Shown here one piece after another: positions 1 through 6,362 of a stretch of 64,000 nucleotides of DNA. Position 1 is the stretch's first letter. Each line of letters begins with the position of its first letter. The notes beneath the pieces are model-generated. The model saw nothing but the letters and a program-made list of their open reading frames with translations, was not told the origin of the DNA and made no database searches. The stretch is from Bradyrhizobium sp. C9 (GTDB lineage: Bacteria; Pseudomonadota; Alphaproteobacteria; Rhizobiales; Xanthobacteraceae): the NCBI RefSeq assembly GCF_002532045.1, contig NZ_NWTG01000021.1, forward strand, positions 82,369 through 146,368, in the 5' to 3' direction. Both the position numbers and the translations under genes were made by a program.

Positions 1-586
1 CGCCCACCACCTTGCCGCCGGCGGCCTTGACGGCCTTCGAGGCCTCCGTCTCGAGCGAAAGGCCGAACGCATAGTCGACCGTCAGGAAGTACCAGGTGTC
101 GAACCCCTTCTTCACGAGGGCCGAGGCGACGCCCGCAGCATTCGAATAATTGTCGTAGGTCCATTGAAAGCCGGTCGGCGAACAAGCCTTACCGGTGAGG
201 TCCATGGTTGCCGCCGTGGAATAGATCGCGATCTTCTTCTTCGCTCTTGCGACCTCCTGGACCGCGAGCGCCACACCCGAGTTGGGGAAGTCGATCACCA
301 TGTCGACCTTGTCAACGTCGAACCATCGACGCGCCAGCTGCGAACCGACATCGGCCTTGTTCTGGTGATCTCCCGACATCACCTTGATCGGCTTGCCGAT
401 CACGGTCGGCCCGAACTCCTCCACTGCGATTTCCGCGGCCGCAACGGAGCCGGGTCCACCGAGATCCGAGTACACGCCACTGAGGTCGTTGAGGACACCG
501 ATCGTCACGGCGTCCGGGCCAGCCTTGGCTGGGCCCAGACCCGACATGAGGGTCAGCGCGAGAATTGATGATGTGAGCCTGTTCAT
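1..586 (-). CDS. Liv-type ABC transporter substrate-binding protein, 3' part missing at the window edge
   Basis: The first 195 residues are present; the C-terminal half lies outside the window. The ATG has a GGAGG site seven bases upstream. A short hydrophobic signal peptide is followed by a start typical of periplasmic branched-chain-type binding proteins (TIGVLNDLSGVYSDLGGPG) and a Peripla_BP_6-like fold. Known members deliver amino acids, or in catabolic clusters aromatic acids, to LivHMGF permeases. It diverges from the MarR gene, and the shared 180-base gap contains a TATACTGA-type element, so it is probably under that regulator. The substrate is not readable, but the neighbours suggest an aromatic acid. 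Confidence 0.85.
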   Translation of the reverse strand, partial: MNRLTSSILALTLMSGLGPAKAGPDAVTIGVLNDLSGVYSDLGGPGSVAAAEIAVEEFGPTVIGKPIKVMSGDHQNKADVGSQLARRWFDVDKVDMVIDFPNSGVALAVQEVARAKKKIAIYSTAATMDLTGKACSPTGFQWTYDNYSNAAGVASALVKKGFDTWYFLTVDYAFGLSLETEASKAVKAAGGKVVG

Positions 587-675
587 GAGCCATCCTCCGT
601 TTGCCTCGCGCGCCGCCATCTTATTGTTGTTATTCTCAGGTCAATCCTGGAATCGGCAGTACCGTTCGCGATAAA

Positions 676-697
676 GAGATGTATACTGAGTAATTAG
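676..697. promoter_or_regulatory. Putative MarR operator, copy 1
   Basis: AGATGTATACTGAGTAATTA lies between the divergent binding-protein and MarR genes. Its core matches two other places in the window (1325-1346 and 9238-9259, there in inverse orientation). Position and recurrence suggest the binding site of the adjacent MarR protein; this is inference. Confidence 0.55.
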
Positions 698-766
698 GAA
701 GCCAGTCAAGAGGGCTTCGGCTCATTTGCTGACCGCGGACCGCTTAAAGAATGGAAGGAATGCACG

Positions 767-1312
767 TTGAAGAAGCAATCATCCACCAATTCCACGAGGT
801 CGGAGGTCAAGGTGGAGATGGCGCGGATGCCACTGGCATCGCGCCCCGGCTATCTGGTCCGCCGCCTGCACCAGATCCACTCGGCGATCTTTCTCGAGGA
901 GTGCCAGGAATTCGGCATCACTCCAGTGCAGTACGGCCTGATCACGACCCTACTCAACAACCCCGGGATTGATCAGGTCACGCTGGGTGGTGAAGTGGGC
1001 ATCGATCGCACGAATGTAGCAGATGTTCTGAACCGCCTGTCGGAACGCGGCCTGGTGCGGCGCGAACGCAGCCAAACCGACCGACGTTCGATGGTGGCCT
1101 TCCTGACCAAGGAGGGCGAGGCGGTCGCCGACAAGATGTACGACAGCATGCGCCGTGCGCAGGATCGCTTCCTCGCGCCGCTGCGGCCCGAGTTCAGGGC
1201 CGCGTTTCTCGCGATGGTGACCGAATTGATCGAGGGCAACAGCAAATACAGCCTGCCCGACAGCAACTCGGCATCCGGACGGCGGAAGTCGACAGCCGAC
1301 CGGGATGAATAG
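767..1312 (+). CDS. MarR family transcriptional regulator
   Basis: A 181-residue winged-helix regulator. The recognition region (IDRTNVADVLNRLSERGLV) and the wing (RRERSQTDRRSMVAFLT) are typical of MarR proteins, which usually act as dimeric repressors released by aromatic ligands. I take the TTG start because AAGGA lies about eight bases upstream; an in-frame ATG at 818 is the alternative. It diverges from a binding-protein gene and sits at the far end of the ring-hydroxylating operon. The same short element occurs before it, after it and in front of that operon, so it is the best candidate for their local regulator. The ligand is unknown. Confidence 0.88.
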   Translation: MKKQSSTNSTRSEVKVEMARMPLASRPGYLVRRLHQIHSAIFLEECQEFGITPVQYGLITTLLNNPGIDQVTLGGEVGIDRTNVADVLNRLSERGLVRRERSQTDRRSMVAFLTKEGEAVADKMYDSMRRAQDRFLAPLRPEFRAAFLAMVTELIEGNSKYSLPDSNSASGRRKSTADRDE

Positions 1313-1324
1313 CCGGAAGCGACT

Positions 1325-1346
1325 GAATTTTAATCAGTATACATCC
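1325..1346. promoter_or_regulatory. MarR-type element, copy 2 (between convergent gene ends)
   Basis: It shares CTGAATTTTAATCAGT (from 1323) and TACATC with the copy upstream of the dioxygenase operon at 9238. It stands just past the MarR stop codon and before the stop of the CoxG-like gene, where no start codon is served. It may be a relic of a rearranged promoter or a secondary site. Confidence 0.45.
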
Positions 1347-1384
1347 TTATTACAGGAGTAAGGCTGGCAGTTGTACGATCGGTG

Positions 1385-1402
1385 GGGCCGCCTCGGCGGC
1401 CC
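1385..1402 (-). terminator. Possible hairpin terminator of the molybdenum-hydroxylase operon
   Basis: GGGCCGCC and GGCGGCCC form an eight-base stem starting at the last base of the CoxG-like stop codon. No T-run follows, so intrinsic termination is uncertain. Confidence 0.35.
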
Positions 1403-2133
1403 TAGAGCCCTGAGAACAGGCGCGCCCTGATGATGGACCAGATCAATCCGAGGCCCCCGAGCGCCTTTCGGCGAGGCGGAGCCGCCCCGGTAATGGCGGC
1501 TTCGAGATTCTCGGCGAATGTCGCCGCCAACCGGCGCACGACGTCTTGCACCAACCCGGCGCGGTTGAATTGAGCGAGCGGGCCACTCAGCTTCCAGCTC
1601 AAGACGACCGCAATCACGGACGCACTTGCCCCATCATCGATGACGGTCCAGCGCGCGCTGCCCTCTGCGGAAGACCCTTGCCCGGCATCACGCCCGCGGC
1701 CCGTCAGCCACCCTTCCCGCTTGGCGGGATCCATCCCGACCTTCGCCTGGCCGTTGAAGGCGACCTTGATCGGGCCCAGGGAGACCCTGACCTTTCCGAC
1801 AAGATCTTCTCCATCGAGCGACGTGATCTCCGCGCCGGGCACGCATGGGACCACCCGTTGAAGGTCCGAGAGCGTACTCCAGACCTGCTCGGCTGGCGCG
1901 GCTACCGGCACCCGTTCCTCGATTGACGTGCTGCCCGCGGATCCACCGACTGAAGCTGCCATGGCTGGAGCCGACGCCCGCGTGACGGGGGCACTTGTCT
2001 GCGGAGACGGCGCAGGCGGCAACCTTGAGCCCTCGAGCCTGACGACGACCGGTGCCACCGCGGCCGCGACGTCGGGCTTCTTCCCGTAGCGACCTTCTTG
2101 ATCGCGGCGACGATCCCGACATAGCCGGTGCAT
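1402..2133 (-). CDS. CoxG-like SRPBCC domain protein, probably frameshifted from the 2Fe-2S subunit
   Basis: The reliable part starts at about base 2085: a Pro/Ala-rich linker, then an SRPBCC (CoxG/polyketide-cyclase-like) domain (EERVPVAAPAEQVWSTLSDL) and a hydrophobic C-terminus. CoxG proteins assist maturation or membrane attachment of molybdenum hydroxylases. The first residues from the nominal start are only the +1 reading of the CRCTGY region of the overlapping Fe-S gene. The coding signal jumps frame near 2075-2100, next to CTTCTTCCC. Either the two are one fused gene with an indel, or this gene starts separately, for example at the ATG at 1962. Confidence 0.65.
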   Translation of the reverse strand: MHRLCRDRRRDQEGRYGKKPDVAAAVAPVVVRLEGSRLPPAPSPQTSAPVTRASAPAMAASVGGSAGSTSIEERVPVAAPAEQVWSTLSDLQRVVPCVPGAEITSLDGEDLVGKVRVSLGPIKVAFNGQAKVGMDPAKREGWLTGRGRDAGQGSSAEGSARWTVIDDGASASVIAVVLSWKLSGPLAQFNRAGLVQDVVRRLAATFAENLEAAITGAAPPRRKALGGLGLIWSIIRARLFSGL

Positions 2134-2537
2134 CGGCAGAGATTGCCGGAAAGCTCCTCGCGCAGGGCGCGCTCATCGATATCGCCGAGCCGAAGCACGA
2201 TATCGCGTGCCGTCGTCAACATTCCCGGCGTGCAGAAGCCGCATTGCAGGGCGTGGTGCTCGGAAAACGCCTCCCGCAGTTCCTCCATGGTTGGATCATC
2301 GTCAAAGCCTTCGATCGTGGTGACGTCGGCGCCATCGCAATCGGCGGCAAATGTGATGCACGAGCGCTGGATCCTGCCGTCGAGCACAACGGTACAGGCG
2401 CCGCAGACACCCTGCTCGCATCCAAGATGCGTTCCGGTGAGTTGCATCTCGCCGCGCAAGAAGTCCGCCAACAGCGTGCGCGGCTCAACGTCCGCCACGA
2501 CGGCGCCTCCGTTGACGGTCATCGACACCTGCGTCAT
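1902..2537 (-). CDS. Molybdenum hydroxylase small subunit, two [2Fe-2S] clusters (CoxS/XdhC type)
   Basis: The electron-transfer subunit of the xanthine dehydrogenase/CO dehydrogenase family. Plant-type ferredoxin cysteines lie at about 40, 45, 48 and 60 (GCEQGVCGACTV), and the second cluster has QCGFCTPG and NLCRCTGY. About 152 residues are normal. After AAIKKVATG the reading becomes arginine-rich nonsense to the stop at 1902, while a proline-rich linker continues in another frame, hence a suspected frameshift. The start overlaps the stop of the FAD subunit (ATGA), indicating translational coupling. Electrons would pass from the Mo centre through these clusters to FAD. Confidence 0.8.
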   Translation of the reverse strand: MTQVSMTVNGGAVVADVEPRTLLADFLRGEMQLTGTHLGCEQGVCGACTVVLDGRIQRSCITFAADCDGADVTTIEGFDDDPTMEELREAFSEHHALQCGFCTPGMLTTARDIVLRLGDIDERALREELSGNLCRCTGYVGIVAAIKKVATGRSPTSRPRWHRSSSGSRAQGCRLRRLRRQVPPSRGRRLQPWQLQSVDPRAARQSRNGCR

Positions 2538-3373
2538 CGGCGCTGTCCTTCACCCAAAGTCGCCAGAGCCCGGCGAATCGCGACCGCATGCAATTCCTGC
2601 GTGTCGAGATCAAGATTCGGCAGAACGACGCGGATTTCCTCGGCGACGATCTCGCATGCCGCACGCGGCCCCGCCTCAGCGAGACGCGCGGCGGTATTAG
2701 GGAGCAGCGCTGGTGAACCGCTGGTCGCACCGGCAAGCACCCGCTGCAGACCCGCCTTCAGATCGAGCACGACAACGCCGATCGCATTGGCGAATTCACC
2801 GGTCTTGCGGCAGATCTTGTGATAGGCCCAGGATGCATCCGCCGACAGCCGCGGGACCTCGATCGCGGAAATCACCTCGGCCTCACCAAGCTTGGTCGCA
2901 AACGCTCCGTCGACGAAGCTCTCGGCAGCATGGCGCTTCGGCCGTTCGCCGCCACCCTCGACGACGATTGTGGCCCCCAGCGCCGCCAGCGTCGAGACCC
3001 AGTCTGCTGCCGGATCGGCATGCGCCAGGCTCCCGCCCATGGTGCCGCGATTGCGCACCGCTCGATAGGCAATTCCGTGTGCGACCGATCGCAGCAGCCC
3101 GCGCGTCGGATCCTCGAGCACACCATCCTCGATCTCGGCATGGGTCCATCCGGCGCCGATCGAGAACACCTTGTCGTCGGCCGCAAGTTCGCGAAAGCCG
3201 GACGCGCGCTTGATGTCGACCAAGAGTTTGGGCCGGGCCAATCGCAGATTCAGCATCGGCACCAACGACTGGCCGCCAGCCAGCACCTTGGCGTCGCCAT
3301 CGGCCGCAGCGAGGAGTTCGGTCGCCTCGCGGAGGGTCCGTGCATGCTTGAGCTCGAACGCCGACGACTTCAT
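2534..3373 (-). CDS. Molybdenum hydroxylase FAD-binding subunit (CoxM type)
   Basis: At 279 residues this matches the usual length of CoxM/FAD_binding_5 subunits. The FAD motifs are visible: AGGQSLVPMLNLRLARP near residues 32-50 and RNRGTMGGSLAHADPAAD near 110. The C-terminal CO_deh_flav_C region follows. Four-base ATGA overlaps join it to the large subunit upstream and the Fe-S subunit downstream, so order and coupling are large, medium, small. It passes electrons from the Fe-S clusters to an external acceptor. Confidence 0.9.
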   Translation of the reverse strand: MKSSAFELKHARTLREATELLAAADGDAKVLAGGQSLVPMLNLRLARPKLLVDIKRASGFRELAADDKVFSIGAGWTHAEIEDGVLEDPTRGLLRSVAHGIAYRAVRNRGTMGGSLAHADPAADWVSTLAALGATIVVEGGGERPKRHAAESFVDGAFATKLGEAEVISAIEVPRLSADASWAYHKICRKTGEFANAIGVVVLDLKAGLQRVLAGATSGSPALLPNTAARLAEAGPRAACEIVAEEIRVVLPNLDLDTQELHAVAIRRALATLGEGQRR

Positions 3374-5748
3374 CGCGCGACGCCCGCTTCAGGAGCTACC
3401 GCCTGCGACGGACGCGCGCGCCGAATTGCGTCGCGGATCCGCCGTGGGCTCGCAGGTACCTGGCGTACCGCAGCGTTGAGCGGCGACAAGGCATCGTTGA
3501 TCGCGTTGACGATCGCAGCAGGCGGCGCGATCGCTCCGCCCTCGCCGACGCCCTTGATTCCGTGAGCCGAGTAAGGCGACAGCGTCTCGCGATGGTCGAT
3601 GCGGAAGCTCGGCAGCTCGGTCGGACCAGGCAGGATATAATCGAGAAGCGTCGAAGCGAGCGGTTGAGCGTTGTCGTCGTACGGGCTCTCTTCGAACAGC
3701 GCGGTGCCGATCCCCTGCGCCGCCCCTCCATAGGTCTGCCCCTCGACGATCATCGGATTGACCATGCGTCCACAATCCTCGACGATCGCATAGTCGAGGA
3801 TCTCGACAAGACCGGTCTCGGCGTCCACCGCGAGCCGCACCGCGTGCGTGGCGTACGAAAACACGCCCGTATCGACGTCCGGCTTGTATCCTTCGGTCGC
3901 CTCGAGGCCTGCCGTGTTCACGGTCTCGGGAAGCTGGTCCGGGCGGAGATACCAGGCGCGTCCGACGTCCTCGTAAGAGACACTGGCATTCGCCGCAAAG
4001 ATCCGCCCCTCGGCAAATCCGACGGCGGCCGGCTCGACTTGCAGCAAATGGGCGGCAATCGACTTGATCCGGCCTGCAACGACCTCGGCGGCCCGCGAGA
4101 CCGCACCGCCCGACATGACGATCCCGCGCGAAGCGTAGGCACCGGTCGAGAACGGCGTCATCGCCGTATCGCCGAGCGTGACCCTGATGTGCTTGAGCGG
4201 AACACGCGTCTGCTCGTGAGCAATCTGCGCCAGCGTCGTTTCCAGGCCCTGCCCGATGGTATGGATGCCCGCCGCGACTTCCAGCGCACCGTCCGGCGTC
4301 AGCTTCACGTGCGCCTGATCGAACCCCGGCACCAGCGGCAATCCCCAGGACGCAAACACCTTGGTGCCGTGCGCTGACTGCTCCGTGAAGCTGGCGAACC
4401 CGATGCCGAGGTAACGTCCCTTGTCGTCGCGCCTGGGTCCTGCGCGGAATGCCTCGAGACCGATCATGTTCTTGGCGGCAACGAGCGCCTCCGGGTAGTC
4501 GCCGGAGTCGTAATGCTTGTTTGTGATGTTGGTGTAAGGCATCGCCGAAGCCGGGACCAGATTGTCCCGGCGGACCTCCCATGCTTCGCGACCGACCTTC
4601 TGCGCGATCGCGTCAATGACCTGCTCCATCGCAAAGCAGACGCCCGGCCGCGCGACGCCGCGATACGGCGCGAAAGGCGGTTTGTTGGTCGCAACCGAAT
4701 AGGTACGGCACCGGTACGCAGCCAGATGGTACGGTCCGGGCAGGTTTCCTCCGGCCTGCGCAGCTTCCAGGCAGGCGGTGAATGGCCATACCGAGTACGC
4801 GCCCGTATCGACCGACACTTCCGCGTCCAGCGCGAGAAGCCGCCCCTGCGCGTCAGCATAGGCCTTGATGTGGTATTCGTGCTGCCGTGCGTTGGCGCCG
4901 GCGACGAGATGCTCTCTGCGGTCCTCGGTCCAGCGGAATGGCTTCTTGAAGGTCGCAGCCAGCCAGGCGACGGCAACCTCTTCGGGCTGCAACAGGCACT
5001 TGTAGCCGAAGCCGCCTCCGACGTCCGGCGGCGCGACCCTGATTTGCGCCTGCGCAATCCCGAGACACTCGGCGAGCCCGGCGCGTATCAAGTGCGGCAC
5101 CTGGGTGGAGGTGTGCACCACGAGCTGATCGGCGCGATCATCCCACCAGGCCAGCACGCCCTTGCCCTCCATGGGATGCATCGTCTGCCGCGCGCATGAC
5201 ATCTCGAGCTCAACCGAGATCGGTGCGCTGGCGATGATCTGGTCGACGCCGCTGTCGAAGAAGGTCTCCAGGAACAGGTTATCGCCCCACTCCGGATGCA
5301 GGAGTTCCGAGTTCTCGCGACGACCGCCCGCGCAAGAGGCGATCGCCGGCAGTTCGTCGTAGCCGACCTCGACTTGCTCGATCAGGTCTTCCGCGATCGC
5401 GCGATTTCTTGCCACGCACATGGCAACGGGTTCGCCGACGAAGCGCACCTTGTCGGTGGCCAGGACCGGATATTGCGAGACCTTGTAGCCGGGAATGGAG
5501 GATCGCGTCACGATCGGCGCGACTCCGACGAGGTCTTCGGAGAAAAAGATATCGAGGGCGTGATCCGGCGATCTTGTCTTCGACAGGATCTTGGCATGCG
5601 CCATTGGACTGCGCAGGAACGCCACTTCGCGTAGCCCAGGCATGTGGATGTCACCGACGAACCGGCCGCGGCCGCGCAAGTGCCGGGCATCCTCTTTGCG
5701 CCGTGCTCGCGCCCCGATACCCTCAGCGACCGCTCCGTCCCCGCTCAT
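3370..5748 (-). CDS. Molybdenum hydroxylase large subunit, molybdopterin binding (CoxL/XdhB-like)
   Basis: A 792-residue Ald_Xan_dh_C-type subunit. Visible family elements are VGGGFGYK in the first Mo-binding domain, the APYRGVARPG loop, and GVGEGGAIAPPAAIVNAIND, carrying the catalytic glutamate near the C-terminus. The CO-dehydrogenase active-site loop (AYRCSFR) is absent, so it is not a CO oxidiser. Aldehyde-, xanthine- or N-heteroaromatic-oxidising members fit better. It is the first of three coupled subunit genes, directly downstream of a Rieske oxygenase, suggesting hydroxylation of an aromatic or heteroaromatic substrate in the same pathway. Confidence 0.88.
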   Translation of the reverse strand: MSGDGAVAEGIGARARRKEDARHLRGRGRFVGDIHMPGLREVAFLRSPMAHAKILSKTRSPDHALDIFFSEDLVGVAPIVTRSSIPGYKVSQYPVLATDKVRFVGEPVAMCVARNRAIAEDLIEQVEVGYDELPAIASCAGGRRENSELLHPEWGDNLFLETFFDSGVDQIIASAPISVELEMSCARQTMHPMEGKGVLAWWDDRADQLVVHTSTQVPHLIRAGLAECLGIAQAQIRVAPPDVGGGFGYKCLLQPEEVAVAWLAATFKKPFRWTEDRREHLVAGANARQHEYHIKAYADAQGRLLALDAEVSVDTGAYSVWPFTACLEAAQAGGNLPGPYHLAAYRCRTYSVATNKPPFAPYRGVARPGVCFAMEQVIDAIAQKVGREAWEVRRDNLVPASAMPYTNITNKHYDSGDYPEALVAAKNMIGLEAFRAGPRRDDKGRYLGIGFASFTEQSAHGTKVFASWGLPLVPGFDQAHVKLTPDGALEVAAGIHTIGQGLETTLAQIAHEQTRVPLKHIRVTLGDTAMTPFSTGAYASRGIVMSGGAVSRAAEVVAGRIKSIAAHLLQVEPAAVGFAEGRIFAANASVSYEDVGRAWYLRPDQLPETVNTAGLEATEGYKPDVDTGVFSYATHAVRLAVDAETGLVEILDYAIVEDCGRMVNPMIVEGQTYGGAAQGIGTALFEESPYDDNAQPLASTLLDYILPGPTELPSFRIDHRETLSPYSAHGIKGVGEGGAIAPPAAIVNAINDALSPLNAAVRQVPASPRRIRDAIRRARPSQAVAPEAGVAR

Positions 5749-5828
5749 GATGATCCTCTCATGCGCTCTACCTAAACGTTCCCGACGTCACGAAGGTCAC
5801 AGTGATTGTCCCTTGATCTCAAGCGGCC

Positions 5829-6356
5829 CTACACCGGAATGCAAAGCGCGTTGGGAACGAGCAGGTTGTCGTAAACGCAGCGGCGTTGCTTGAGCTTGAG
5901 GCCCTCGTCGGAGCGCCGAAACACATCGTGATAGGTTCCGACCTGGTGAATGGTCGCGTCAGGACGATCGAACAGGACCTGCAGGACGACATAGTTCGCC
6001 CGGGCCTTGATGTTTCCGTGCTCATCTTCACCGAGCAGCTGCAAATTGCTGATCAAGTGACGAAGGTACCGCGGCGCAAACATGGCGGTTTTCTCCAGCG
6101 CGAACGCCCGATCGCGAATCATGCCCCTATTCTCGCAATAGATGAGACCGACCGGATGGCCGCGATCCTCATTCTCGCGCGACAAAACGACATAGCTCGC
6201 GTCCGGCGTGAACATCTCGCTCCAGTCCGAGAGCCGCTGCTCGTCGAGGGCCGCCGCGTACTGGCAGTTGAACTGCTCGATCGCATTCCGAAGCAGCAAC
6301 TGGTGAATTTGTGCGGTGTAGGTGGGATCGGTGGCCAGCATCTGAATAGCCTGCAT
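5829..6356 (-). CDS. Ring-hydroxylating dioxygenase beta subunit
   Basis: A 175-residue NTF2-like protein with features of small subunits of Rieske non-haem iron oxygenases (IEQFNCQYAAALDEQRLSDW, then SRENEDRGHPVGLIYCENRG). It supports the alpha3beta3 hexamer and has no cofactor of its own. The gene starts seven bases after the stop of the alpha-containing fusion, so the two are co-translated. An 80-base gap with no obvious hairpin separates it from the Mo-hydroxylase genes, consistent with one operon. Confidence 0.85.
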   Translation of the reverse strand: MQAIQMLATDPTYTAQIHQLLLRNAIEQFNCQYAAALDEQRLSDWSEMFTPDASYVVLSRENEDRGHPVGLIYCENRGMIRDRAFALEKTAMFAPRYLRHLISNLQLLGEDEHGNIKARANYVVLQVLFDRPDATIHQVGTYHDVFRRSDEGLKLKQRRCVYDNLLVPNALCIPV

Positions 6357-6362
6357 CTCTCG

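Noticed and set aside
3370..5748. Carbon monoxide dehydrogenase identity for the molybdenum hydroxylase
   Set aside because: The AYRCSFR loop that carries the copper-binding cysteine in CoxL is missing; the loop reads APYRGVARPG.
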